Source of the DNA: Prevotella sp.
Lineage (GTDB): Bacteria > Bacteroidota > Bacteroidia > Bacteroidales > Bacteroidaceae
Direction of reading: 5' to 3'
DNA length: 58,823 bases
NCBI GenBank assembly: GCA_017618275.1
Contig: JAFZUS010000033.1
Span: forward strand, 1-58,823
The position numbers and the translations under genes are program-made. The notes below the pieces were generated by a model, which had not been told where the DNA came from, searched no databases, and worked only from the letters and a program-made list of their open reading frames with translations. Below are positions 39,124-46,464 of this stretch, piece after piece; position 1 is the stretch's first letter, and the number at the start of each line of letters is the position of its first letter.

Positions 39124-39597
39124 ATGAAATACTTAGGACTTATAGAACTCACGACAGGCAGGGTTACCATTTCAGACCCCTGCTATGAGCCGGGAATCTG
39201 GTGCGCCAAATCCATCTCGGTAATGCCCGGCTCCTACCTTTGCTTCGCAGAGGAAAGGAACGGAAGAATTGAATCAATCCAAATCAGACACGCAGGGCAC
39301 ACGGAGATAGAGCCTGCAACGAGCATCGGAGCCGTAGCCGTTGACAGCGGTCAGTGTGGCTTCTTTGACGAGGCGTTCTACAACAAGAATCAGGGAGGCG
39401 AGTTTGACAACCTCAATTCCTTCTACGGGAAGGCCTGCCACATCACCCTTTCTGACGAACAGGCTGGCATCATTGACGGAAAAGGCTTCGTTTCTTCAAG
39501 CGGCTGGGGCGACGGAATGTATCAGGTGTTCGTAGGGGAGTGCAACTTCTTGGAGCATGAAGACCAGATAACAAGCGTCATGTTAGTATTCTTATAG
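39124..39597 (+). CDS. Hypothetical protein with DPCY motif
   Basis: 157 residues, beta-rich. VTISDPCYEPG near residue 20 and DSGQCGFFD in the middle are reminiscent of a family of phage and bacterial proteins (DUF4241-like) whose function is unknown. A final part with SSSGWGDGMYQVFV. The start follows ACATCACATC. Situated just before the glycan-related genes. Confidence 0.6.
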   Translation: MKYLGLIELTTGRVTISDPCYEPGIWCAKSISVMPGSYLCFAEERNGRIESIQIRHAGHTEIEPATSIGAVAVDSGQCGFFDEAFYNKNQGGEFDNLNSFYGKACHITLSDEQAGIIDGKGFVSSSGWGDGMYQVFVGECNFLEHEDQITSVMLVFL

Positions 39598-39618
39598 TAG
39601 AGAAATATACTTACTAAG

Positions 39619-40491
39619 ATGAAATTCGTTACACTCGCAGACCTCGCACATACAATAAGGTCTAATTTCCATAAAATTCCTCACGACATAGACTTCGTTA
39701 TGGGTATTCCCCGTAGCGGAGTCCTTGCGGCGAGTATCATAGCGGAGTTCCTGAATGCGCCCCTCATAGACCTTAACAGTTTCGTAGCAGGGGCAAATCC
39801 TTCGGGCGGGAACAGAGTACGCTTCCACAGAGGAACGGGATTGGCTAAACAAAGGGTGCTTATAGTGGATGACACTATTTTCCACGGAAGGAGCATGAGG
39901 GGGGCAAGGGAGAAATTGCAACCCTTCGCCAATAGGTTTGACTTTTTCTATATGGTCGTATATCAGGAAGGGCCTTGTATGGACATTGACCTTTCGCTGG
40001 AAGACTTGCGGGGATATACGGAGAGTTTTTCTTCCTTCGTCATATATGAGTGGAACATATTCCACCACATACCTGCATTTATGGACAAGTGCATCTGGGA
40101 CATAGACGGCGTTATGTGCGTTGAGCCTCCCGATGAAAGGACAGGACAGCCATACATAGACTATATCAGTCAGGCAACGCCTCTTTTTACGCCTACTGTA
40201 CGGGTGGGGGAGATAGTAACTTATCGCCTGTCCATTTACAGGAAGCAGACGGAGAAGTGGCTGAAAGAGCAGGGGATAGAATACAATGTCCTGACGATGT
40301 TCCACGCTGAGAGTTGGGAAGAGAGGGCGAAGTGGGAGTTGGAGCCTGCAAGATACAAGGCAAACATTTACAGCGATGCAACTTGGGCTAAACTTTTCGT
40401 GGAGTCGAGCGACAGGCAGGCGAGAGAGATATACAGAATAACCGGGAAACCCGTATACAGCGTGGAAGGCAATATATTATGCAGCAAATGA
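39619..40491 (+). CDS. Phosphoribosyltransferase - HAD-like fusion protein
   Basis: 290 residues in two domains. Residues 1-155 are a type I phosphoribosyltransferase: VMGIPRSGVLAASIIAEFL and the PRPP loop RVLIVDDTIFHGRS at about 79-92. Residues about 156-290 look like a HAD-type phosphatase: IWDIDGVMC (161-165 DIDGV), then YRLSIYRKQTEKWLKEQ with a LTM step, and a final KPVYSVEGN. Such fusions are found beside glycosyltransferases in surface-glycan clusters, where they probably make or clear a phosphoribosyl donor. The stop overlaps the start of the glycosyltransferase gene downstream. Confidence 0.75.
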   Translation: MKFVTLADLAHTIRSNFHKIPHDIDFVMGIPRSGVLAASIIAEFLNAPLIDLNSFVAGANPSGGNRVRFHRGTGLAKQRVLIVDDTIFHGRSMRGAREKLQPFANRFDFFYMVVYQEGPCMDIDLSLEDLRGYTESFSSFVIYEWNIFHHIPAFMDKCIWDIDGVMCVEPPDERTGQPYIDYISQATPLFTPTVRVGEIVTYRLSIYRKQTEKWLKEQGIEYNVLTMFHAESWEERAKWELEPARYKANIYSDATWAKLFVESSDRQAREIYRITGKPVYSVEGNILCSK

Positions 40492-41177
40492 ATATGATGA
40501 TGAAGAATGTGGCGATAGTCCATTATAATACTCCCGAACTGACGGTAGCAGGAATAAAGAGCCTTCGGAAGCATACGCCCGATGTTTGCATAACTGTCTT
40601 TGACAACTCAGACAGACGGCCTTTTCCTGAAATGGAAGGGGTTGAGATACTGAACAACACCAGAGGGGGGCTGATAAACTTCTGTGATATGCTTGACGCA
40701 TACCCTCGGAAGATACCGACCGCCTGTAACTGGGGAAGCGAGAAGCATATCGCAAGCGTGGACTACCTCTTTGACGAAATCCCCGAAGGGTTTGTCCTCA
40801 TGGACAGCGATGTGCTGATAAAGAAAGACATCAGCCCGTTCTTTGACGAGGCGGTTGCATGGGTCGGCTCAGTAGAGTACAAGCCTAAGTTCTGGTTTCA
40901 GGCGCAAAGGTGCTACCCTTTTCTCCTTTGGATAAATGTACCAATGTGTAGGAAGAATGGCATTCGCTTCTTCCATGAGGGGATGGTGTATAAAATGAGC
41001 CACAATGGGCCACCTTACTATGATACGGGCGGCTCTTTATACAAGGATTGCAATGACAAGGGGCTTCCTTACAAGGAAGTTGACATAAAGGAATACTCCG
41101 AACACTTAGGAGGGGCGAGTTGCTATCTTACAAAGTGGGAGGACTGGCTTGAACAACACAAATCATTATACTTATGA
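40488..41177 (+). CDS. Glycosyltransferase (GT-A-like)
   Basis: 229 residues from ATG 40488, which overlaps the previous stop as ATGA (earlier and later ATGs are possible). It has the GT-A opening NVAIVHYNTPELTVAGIKSL, and a DxD-type metal motif in FVLMDSDVLIKKD. The end (SEHLGGASCYLTKWEDWL) probably closes the acceptor site. It would transfer a sugar from a nucleotide donor in the cytoplasm; acceptor unknown. Part of a three-gene coupled unit with the PRTase-HAD and the next gene. Confidence 0.75.
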   Translation: MNMMMKNVAIVHYNTPELTVAGIKSLRKHTPDVCITVFDNSDRRPFPEMEGVEILNNTRGGLINFCDMLDAYPRKIPTACNWGSEKHIASVDYLFDEIPEGFVLMDSDVLIKKDISPFFDEAVAWVGSVEYKPKFWFQAQRCYPFLLWINVPMCRKNGIRFFHEGMVYKMSHNGPPYYDTGGSLYKDCNDKGLPYKEVDIKEYSEHLGGASCYLTKWEDWLEQHKSLYL

Positions 41178-41926
41178 AAAAGAACGAATATCTGGTAGTG
41201 ATACCATACCTTGCACGGGCGGCGCAGGGGAAAGAACTTGACTATGCCATAGCCGGTTGGCGTAGGCATTTCAAAGAGCAATTCCATATTGTAGTTATAG
41301 GCGAAGGTCTGCCCTCAATCACGGGAGGGGATGTGGACTTCATAGACTCTCCGAGGGTGCCTGAATCGGCCGGAAACTACCGCCAGCACCTTGACTATGT
41401 AAACTGCTTCAAGAGGGTGCATGAACTGTACCCTGAAACGGAAGGATTCATCTTCGTTGCTGACGACTGTTACGCCGTGAATGACTTTGACATAAGCGAT
41501 GTGAAGTTTATTAAAATGCTCGCTCCTGACTTCAACTGCGAGGCCGACACTCCCAATATGTGGAAGCAGGACAAACTGAAAACCAAGAGGGTGCTCACCG
41601 TAGGAGGGTGGCCGACAAGGAACTTCACCACGCACCTCCCTATATGGTTTGAGTGGGACAAGATAGAGGACTTATGGGAAGCCTATGGAATGGCTCACAA
41701 CAGCTTTGTAATAGAGGACCTGTATTTTAATATCTACTATCCGAAGAGGGTGCCTTTTCAATTAAATCAGGCGACCGACAACTTGAAGATGGGAGTTTAT
41801 ACCACTCGGCCAGATGTGTCGGAGATTCGCCGTGCTTTCAAGGAAAAGATTTGGATAACGAACAGCCCTGACGGGTGGGTGCCTGCATTGTATCAGGAGT
41901 TGGAAGAATACTACAACAAGCCGTGA
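41174..41926 (+). CDS. Glycosyltransferase-like protein
   Basis: 250 residues. NEYLVVIPYLARAAQGKEL and FHIVVIGEGLP form a Rossmann-like start, and FIFVADDCYAVNDFD provides an Asp-rich metal-binding-like motif. Similar to proteins of uncertain class found in polysaccharide clusters. Overlaps the previous gene by 4 bp. Together the three genes could modify a host or virion glycan. Confidence 0.65.
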   Translation: MKKNEYLVVIPYLARAAQGKELDYAIAGWRRHFKEQFHIVVIGEGLPSITGGDVDFIDSPRVPESAGNYRQHLDYVNCFKRVHELYPETEGFIFVADDCYAVNDFDISDVKFIKMLAPDFNCEADTPNMWKQDKLKTKRVLTVGGWPTRNFTTHLPIWFEWDKIEDLWEAYGMAHNSFVIEDLYFNIYYPKRVPFQLNQATDNLKMGVYTTRPDVSEIRRAFKEKIWITNSPDGWVPALYQELEEYYNKP

Positions 41927-41982
41927 AACTTCAACGGAAAGCGATAAATCTTAACTATTTGTTAAATTTTCGTTAAAAATAT

Positions 41983-42013
41983 TTTTATTTTTGAGAGGAA
42001 ATGTGTATATTTG
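41983..42013 (+). promoter_or_regulatory. Early promoter-leader copy 2
   Basis: TATATTTG (42006-42013) with TTTT 19 bp upstream. Preceded by GTTAAATTTTCGTTAAAAA, followed at 42018 by GTAATTATTAAACAAC and CAATTATGACAC. The leader start coincides with the predicted transcription start. It drives the genes 42040-45900. Confidence 0.7.
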
Positions 42014-42039
42014 CACTGTAATTATTAAACAACGCAATT

Positions 42040-42318
42040 ATGACACAGATTAAATTCGCAAGCCTCACACCTGAGCAGACCAGATTTATCCGCACCTATT
42101 CGCCGGAGAATCGCCATTTCACATCAAAAGAAGAAATGGACACTATCGCAGACCGCCTCTGTCTTGCTACCCTCTCAAAAATTGAACTTCAAGCCCTCCG
42201 TAATTCAGTAGTCAAGGACTACAACGACTTCTGCGGGGACGACAGGGATGCCCGTTGGTATCGCTCCGAGGCTATGATGTCCATCACCGCCGTTATTGAC
42301 CATTACATTTACTCATAA
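42040..42318 (+). CDS. Small early protein
   Basis: 92 residues, helical: TPEQTRFIRTYSPENRHF, then EEMDTIADRLCLATLSKIEL and a final helix SEAMMSITAVIDHY. First gene of the promoter copy 2 transcript. Function not recognised. Confidence 0.65.
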   Translation: MTQIKFASLTPEQTRFIRTYSPENRHFTSKEEMDTIADRLCLATLSKIELQALRNSVVKDYNDFCGDDRDARWYRSEAMMSITAVIDHYIYS

Positions 42319-42329
42319 CACATCACATT

Positions 42330-42608
42330 ATGGCACGTTATACCTACACAACCGTTCAGGAGATGACCGACGAGGTCAATCAACTCTATAACCTTCTGGC
42401 AGAGGCCAAGAAAATCTCCCTCAGCATCATCACGCAGAATTACCAGAACTGGTCTGCCATCCAAGGGAAGGCAGAAGAAGCCCTCGCAGAGAAACGCCCT
42501 CTCAGCATGGAAGAGAGGAAAGAAGAGGCCAAGAAATATATTGAAGTCTTCCATAACCTCGTGGACTTAGTGGGAGAGGCTGAAAAGCTTATTGGAGACA
42601 ACTATTAA
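42330..42608 (+). CDS. Small helical early protein
   Basis: 92 residues, almost fully helical (EMTDEVNQLYNLLAEAKKIS, KKYIEVFHNLVDLVGEAEKL), acidic. The ATG directly follows ACACATCACATT. Unknown function; a coiled-coil or DNA-mimic role is possible but unproven. Confidence 0.65.
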   Translation: MARYTYTTVQEMTDEVNQLYNLLAEAKKISLSIITQNYQNWSAIQGKAEEALAEKRPLSMEERKEEAKKYIEVFHNLVDLVGEAEKLIGDNY

Positions 42609-42619
42609 TACTACGCACT

Positions 42620-42985
42620 ATGACACGCAAGGAAGTTACTTCATTACAGAAGGCGATAGCGAGGTTGAACGCCGACCTCGCCGCCTTCGCCAAAGAGACC
42701 GAAGACTTTCAGGCAGTCCTGTATGAGGATGCCAATAGCCGTTTCTCTGTGGCTGAAATAGAACTCAGCTATTCAGGACGGGTACTCTCATACCTCTACG
42801 ACTACCTTGACGGGCATGGATTCGTAACCGAGAGGGAGCGAATCATAGACGCAGACGAGGTGAGGGAATACATCAAGTATTGGAAGTCTTGCCTCCGCAG
42901 GGCAAAGAGGTATTGGTCAATGGACACCGAGACTCTGGATGCCATACAGGACGGCGAAAGGGACGATATAGACGATGAAGATTAG
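42620..42985 (+). CDS. Helical acidic early protein
   Basis: 121 residues, coiled-coil-like N-terminus (EVTSLQKAIARLNADLAAF), a middle with YSGRVLSYLYDYLDGHGFV and a very acidic end (DGERDDIDDED). Function unknown; close spacing to the SSB gene suggests a replication or recombination accessory. Confidence 0.6.
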   Translation: MTRKEVTSLQKAIARLNADLAAFAKETEDFQAVLYEDANSRFSVAEIELSYSGRVLSYLYDYLDGHGFVTERERIIDADEVREYIKYWKSCLRRAKRYWSMDTETLDAIQDGERDDIDDED

Positions 42986-43014
42986 TTATTAACATATTCA
43001 TATTACATCACATT

Positions 43015-43338
43015 ATGGAACACATCAACAAAGTAGAATTACAGGGGATTGTCGGAAATGCGAAGGCATACCCTATGGCTGGCGGACTCAATGTAGTCCG
43101 CTTCAGCCTTGCGACTGACTACTGCTATCGCTCAAAAGACGGAATGGCAGTGATAGACACCACTTGGCACAGCATCTCAATGTTGGAGACAAAACCTAAC
43201 GAATTGGACTGGATTCAGAAGGGAACTGCACTTCATCTGACGGGACGACTCCGTTGTGTCAAGTTCTGCGACAGCAACGGGATTGATAGGTCTGTCACCG
43301 AGGTAGTGGCAGAGGACATTCACTCAATAAAGGCATAG
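43015..43338 (+). CDS. ssb: Single-stranded DNA-binding protein
   Basis: 107 residues, one OB fold. Recognisable elements: INKVELQGIVGNAKAYPMAG, VVRFSLATDYCYRSKDG, TTWHSISML and GTALHLTGRLRCVKF, in the order of SSB beta strands. It lacks the acidic C-terminal tail that recruits partners in the host SSB, so it is a short phage or PriB-like form. It protects single-stranded DNA in replication or recombination. Start follows ACATCACATT. Confidence 0.85.
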   Translation: MEHINKVELQGIVGNAKAYPMAGGLNVVRFSLATDYCYRSKDGMAVIDTTWHSISMLETKPNELDWIQKGTALHLTGRLRCVKFCDSNGIDRSVTEVVAEDIHSIKA

Positions 43339-43342
43339 GGCT

Positions 43343-43594
43343 ATGGAAAGGAGTGCTATCTACAACAAGTACCCTGAGTACTTAGTCAAACTGGCTTTCG
43401 AGAAATATCCCGTAGAAACCGAGATAGTCCTATGCGGGTACGCGGCTTGCTTGGACCACACGGGAGAATGTATGGATGACTACATGATAGACATTAACGA
43501 GAGCCCTCGCATCGCCTTTATGGAAGGCTTCTCGGAAGGTATGGGAAGGGCATTGGAAACAGCAAGGAACATTCACCATGAAAGCAACCGATAG
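43343..43594 (+). CDS. Small hypothetical protein
   Basis: 83 residues: KYPEYLVKLAFEKYPVETEI, three Cys around CGYAACLDHTGEC and a helix FMEGFSEGMGRALETARNI. Overlaps the PcfK-like gene by 17 bp. No family recognised. Confidence 0.6.
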   Translation: MERSAIYNKYPEYLVKLAFEKYPVETEIVLCGYAACLDHTGECMDDYMIDINESPRIAFMEGFSEGMGRALETARNIHHESNR

Positions 43595-44030
43595 ATTCAA
43601 GGAAACAATCAAGGCCTACCTTGACCGTAAGGCAGAGACGGATGAATACTTCGCCCTCAGTTACGAACAGCCCAACAAGTCGCTTGAAGAGTGCATCGAC
43701 TACATACTCACCACCGTCCAGAAGTCAGGTGCGGCAGGATTCGCCGATGAAGAGATTTACGGAATGGCAGTACACTACTATCAGGAGGACAACCCCGGCG
43801 AAATCAAGACACATCACGGAGGCACGGTAGTAGTCAACCACGCCGTTGAACTCACGGAAGAGGAAAAGGCACAGGCAAAGCAGAAGGCCATTGATGAAAT
43901 AGTCGCCAAAGAGAAACAGAAGATAGCGGAGCAAGAGAAGAAGGCGAGGGAGGCTGCCAAGGCGAAAGCGGAGGAAGCCAAGAAGAGAAACGAAGCCGAA
44001 GGGCTGTTGTCATTGTTTGGGGAGGACTGA
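43578..44030 (+). CDS. PcfK-like protein (AcrIIA9 family)
   Basis: 150 residues. The first about 95 residues match my memory of the PcfK/AcrIIA9 family: MKATDRFKETIKAYLDRKAE, LEECIDYILTTVQKSG, GFADEEIYGMAVHYY and VVVNHAVELTEEEKAQAK. The rest is a Lys/Glu/Ala coiled coil ending LLSLFGED. PcfK proteins are common on conjugative and phage elements of gut bacteria; at least one member, AcrIIA9, inhibits Cas9. The PcfJ-like gene lies three genes downstream. An anti-CRISPR role is possible but not every member has it. Confidence 0.75.
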   Translation: MKATDRFKETIKAYLDRKAETDEYFALSYEQPNKSLEECIDYILTTVQKSGAAGFADEEIYGMAVHYYQEDNPGEIKTHHGGTVVVNHAVELTEEEKAQAKQKAIDEIVAKEKQKIAEQEKKAREAAKAKAEEAKKRNEAEGLLSLFGED

Positions 44031-44032
44031 AC

Positions 44033-44275
44033 ATGAAAGGTTTTTTACTCATAACAGACACCTCTGGGGAAGACCACCTCATCAACATTTCCTATGTTAC
44101 AAGGATATATACAAGGAAAAATTATAGCCCGGCAGACAAGCAGTTCCTTCCCCGATTCAGCATAGATGTCGCAGGGGCTTGTTCCGAAGGGCTATCAAGT
44201 GGCGTTCGGATTGATATTACTGAACAGCAACTCAATTTACTGAAAGAGCAACTGCTAAACATAGGGGAGGACTGA
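44033..44275 (+). CDS. Small hypothetical protein
   Basis: 80 residues: beta start (FLLITDTSGEDHLINISYVT), middle RFSIDVAGACSEG, and helix EQQLNLLKEQLLNI. It starts 2 bp after the PcfK-like gene. Unknown function. Confidence 0.6.
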   Translation: MKGFLLITDTSGEDHLINISYVTRIYTRKNYSPADKQFLPRFSIDVAGACSEGLSSGVRIDITEQQLNLLKEQLLNIGED

Positions 44276-44277
44276 GT

Positions 44278-44508
44278 ATGTGGAGAAGCATTGACAGACG
44301 GCCTACGGAACAGGGCATATATGTAGTCGCAAGGTTTGAGGGCGACAAGATGGTTTCCTATGACACCAACTGGGCTCTCGCGGACGGCTATTTCGGCCCG
44401 AACAACATCGGTTGGCAGGAAAGGATAGAGGCCACTCATTGGATGCCTGTATCAGAATATAGGAAACTCCTTGAAAACGCCCCAAAAGAGGCGTTTTCTA
44501 AGGCGTAA
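44278..44508 (+). CDS. DUF551-like small protein
   Basis: 76 residues, Trp-rich: MWRSIDRRPTEQGIYVVARF, YFGPNNIGWQERIEATHWMP. The W..PVSEY/HWMP ending is typical of short DUF551-type proteins found in many phages, role unknown. A perfect 9-bp hairpin lies in its last codons (44473-44498). Confidence 0.65.
   Translation: MWRSIDRRPTEQGIYVVARFEGDKMVSYDTNWALADGYFGPNNIGWQERIEATHWMPVSEYRKLLENAPKEAFSKA
44473..44500 (+). terminator. Hairpin/terminator in the last codons of the gene at 44278
   Basis: GAAAACGCC (44473-44481) and GGCGTTTTC (44490-44498) form a perfect 9-bp stem, loop of 8. The T residues are part of the stem and followed by TA only, so termination would be partial; it may tune expression of PcfJ downstream. 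Confidence 0.55.
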
Positions 44509-44532
44509 AGGCAAGACTTAATAACTTATATT

Positions 44533-45900
44533 ATGAAGCCGAGAAACGCCAGAGAAAAGGAAGTTTTCGCCCTCTATCGGCGGCTTCCAGAATTGTCAGA
44601 CACGCAAGTCCTGTGGCTGAAGCAGGAGGTCATGGAGAGACGCATCTACACAAGCGGGAAGAAGTGCTGGTGTACCTATTGCGGAGGCGAGTGGGAAGAG
44701 AAGATTGAGAAGGAGGAGGGCGTGGCCCAACTCGCCGAATGTCCTCACTGCGGACACAAGGCAGTCGTTCATTGGGGGAGGAACAAGACCTTCCACGAGT
44801 TCGCCTATGCACAGTTCCTGCAAGTGTTCAAAGGGTGGCAGGTCATACGCTATGTGATGTTCGGATGGTGGTGCAAGGAAGGGCGTGAGCCTGAACTGAA
44901 AATCAAGGATGTCATACAGAAGTGGTGTCAGCCGGGCAGACCGATGATAACGCTCAGTTGCTACATAGGGATGTGCTCCTACTATCGGAGTTCTCCCTAT
45001 TCGTGGTATGACGAAGAACTGTCTGTCAAGCCTAACCACGGGCACTGGTACAGCGAGTGGATGAAGGTCAGCACCTATCCGAGAATGAGCATCCTACCTG
45101 TTTACAAGAAGCACATAGGCAGTCATCCCAACTTTGACGACCTTGACCTTTTCGCTCCCACCCTTCTCGGAGATGTCTTTGGCTGCCCCTACCTTGAAAG
45201 CCTGTGGAAAGAAGGGAAGTGGGGAGAGTTACAGGAGATGTGGCACTACACGGACGAGTTGAACAAATACTGGCCGAGCATAAAGATAGCATTGAGGCAC
45301 GGATTCAAGCCTGCACACTGGATTAGTTACTTTGACTACCTGAAGGCATTGAAGTTCCTCCATTATGATATGCACAGCCCCCGTTATGTCGCCCCTCCTG
45401 ACTGGCTTCAAATCCACGACCTCGTCATGAGGCAGTACAGGAACAGGATAGAGAAGATGGAGAGCAGGAGGAACGAGGCACAGAGACTACGCTGGGCCAT
45501 GGAAGAGGAAGAGAGGGCGAGGCAGAGGCAGGAAGATGCGAAGAAAAGTGCTACCGCTTTCTTGGAAAGAATCGCAAAATTCGTAGATTTGCGTATTGAG
45601 AGTGCTGACATAGAGATAATCCCTTTGAAGTCCGTGGAAGAGTTCTGGGCCGAAGGCGAGGCGATGCACCACTGCGTGTTCAACATGGGCTACTACAAGA
45701 AGCCGGAGAGCCTGATACTGAGTGCAAGGAATAAGGAGGACGGAGAGAGGGTGGAGACGATAGAGGTTGACCTGCAACAATGGGCCGTGAGGCAGTCGCA
45801 AGGCAAGTACAATGTTCCCTCGGAGAAGCACGAAGAGATAGTGAGCCTCGTCAAAGGGGCTATGCCAGAGATAAAGCGGTTGTCGGCGAGCCGTTCTTGA
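44533..45900 (+). CDS. PcfJ-like protein
   Basis: 455 residues. N-terminal zinc-ribbon-like CxxC pairs (CWCTYCGGEW and CPHCGHKAV), a long middle Trp/Tyr-rich region, a coiled coil (RRNEAQRLRWAMEEEERARQ), and the C-terminal PcfJ core: EFWAEGEAMHHCVFNMGYYK and LILSARNKED. PcfJ and PcfK travel together on many gut mobile elements; the biochemical role is unknown. Here the pair is separated by two small genes in the same transcript. A terminator and an inverted copy of the early leader follow. Confidence 0.8.
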   Translation: MKPRNAREKEVFALYRRLPELSDTQVLWLKQEVMERRIYTSGKKCWCTYCGGEWEEKIEKEEGVAQLAECPHCGHKAVVHWGRNKTFHEFAYAQFLQVFKGWQVIRYVMFGWWCKEGREPELKIKDVIQKWCQPGRPMITLSCYIGMCSYYRSSPYSWYDEELSVKPNHGHWYSEWMKVSTYPRMSILPVYKKHIGSHPNFDDLDLFAPTLLGDVFGCPYLESLWKEGKWGELQEMWHYTDELNKYWPSIKIALRHGFKPAHWISYFDYLKALKFLHYDMHSPRYVAPPDWLQIHDLVMRQYRNRIEKMESRRNEAQRLRWAMEEEERARQRQEDAKKSATAFLERIAKFVDLRIESADIEIIPLKSVEEFWAEGEAMHHCVFNMGYYKKPESLILSARNKEDGERVETIEVDLQQWAVRQSQGKYNVPSEKHEEIVSLVKGAMPEIKRLSASRS

Positions 45901-45909
45901 AGTCGCCGA

Positions 45910-45926
45910 GTTGTTTAATAATTACA
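45910..45926 (-). repeat. Inverted copy of the early leader (17 nt)
   Basis: GTTGTTTAATAATTACA (45910-45926) is the perfect reverse complement of TGTAATTATTAAACAAC at 42017-42033, the predicted 5' end of the same transcript. There is no promoter behind it on the minus strand. In the RNA the 5' and 3' ends could pair, or the 3' end could act as an antisense RNA on the early leaders. Confidence 0.6.
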
Positions 45927-45928
45927 AC

Positions 45929-45969
45929 GCCCCTGAGACGGTTGAGAAATCCTCTTCGGGGCATTTTTA
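45929..45969 (+). terminator. Terminator after pcfJ
   Basis: GCCCC (45929-45933) with GGGGC (45958-45962) and inner GAG/CTC pairs; followed by ATTTTTAT. Ends the promoter copy 2 transcript. Confidence 0.6.
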
Positions 45970-46033
45970 TATCTCCCCCATTAAACGGACTTAAACTTTT
46001 TTCAATTTTGTGTTAACTTTTTATTAAAAATAT

Positions 46034-46064
46034 TTTCAGATATCAAAAAATATTGTTAGTTTTG
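46034..46064 (+). promoter_or_regulatory. Early promoter-leader copy 3
   Basis: TAGTTTTG (46057-46064) fits TAnnTTTG; TTTC at 46034-46037 is 19 bp upstream. Preceded by GTTAACTTTTTATTAAAAA, followed by GTAATCATTAAACAAC and TTATTATGACAC. It drives the genes from 46093 onward. Confidence 0.65.
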
Positions 46065-46092
46065 TATCGTAATCATTAAACAACCGTTTATT

Positions 46093-46419
46093 ATGACACA
46101 CAAACACATTTCTTTCGGTGAACTTTGCAAGGCATTCTATCACCACAACGAGCAAAACAACATTACAAGTCAGTTTGAAGACAAGAACGCACTCGTAGGA
46201 GTGGCAGTGTTCAAGCAGGAGTCTTGGCCGAAGGCCACTGTCCAGTATTCTCTGGAGTCCCGTAGTTATAGATTTACCAGCGACAACAAGTACTTTATCT
46301 CAGGGATGGGAGGAAACAGTATTTTCGCTTCATCGCTTGACAAGAGCGACAGGGGCGTAAGGCTTGACTGGTATTTAGGTGAGTGGGAGTTGGACTACTG
46401 CTACATTGAAAATGAATAA
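46093..46419 (+). CDS. Hypothetical early protein
   Basis: 108 residues, mixed, with SFGELCKAFYHHNEQNN, beta strands VGVAVFKQESWPKATVQY and YFISGMGGNSIFAS, and an aromatic acidic end (LGEWELDYCYIENE). First gene of promoter copy 3. Not recognised. Confidence 0.65.
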   Translation: MTHKHISFGELCKAFYHHNEQNNITSQFEDKNALVGVAVFKQESWPKATVQYSLESRSYRFTSDNKYFISGMGGNSIFASSLDKSDRGVRLDWYLGEWELDYCYIENE

Positions 46420-46427
46420 TTAATCAC

Positions 46428-46445
46428 GGGGCGGGCAACCGCCCC
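46428..46445 (+). other. RNA hairpin with GCAA tetraloop before ardC
   Basis: GGGGCGG (46428-46434), GCAA, CCGCCCC (46439-46445): a 7-bp GC stem with a GNRA loop. No T tract follows, so it is more likely a processing or stability element than a terminator. ACATCACATT and the ArdC ATG follow 9 bp later. Confidence 0.5.
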
Positions 46446-46464
46446 ATTAAAAAGACATCACATT

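Noticed and set aside
39592-40305. 237-codon minus-strand ORF opposite the PRTase-HAD gene
   Set aside because: Shadow frame of a gene with recognisable catalytic motifs; no protein-like features.
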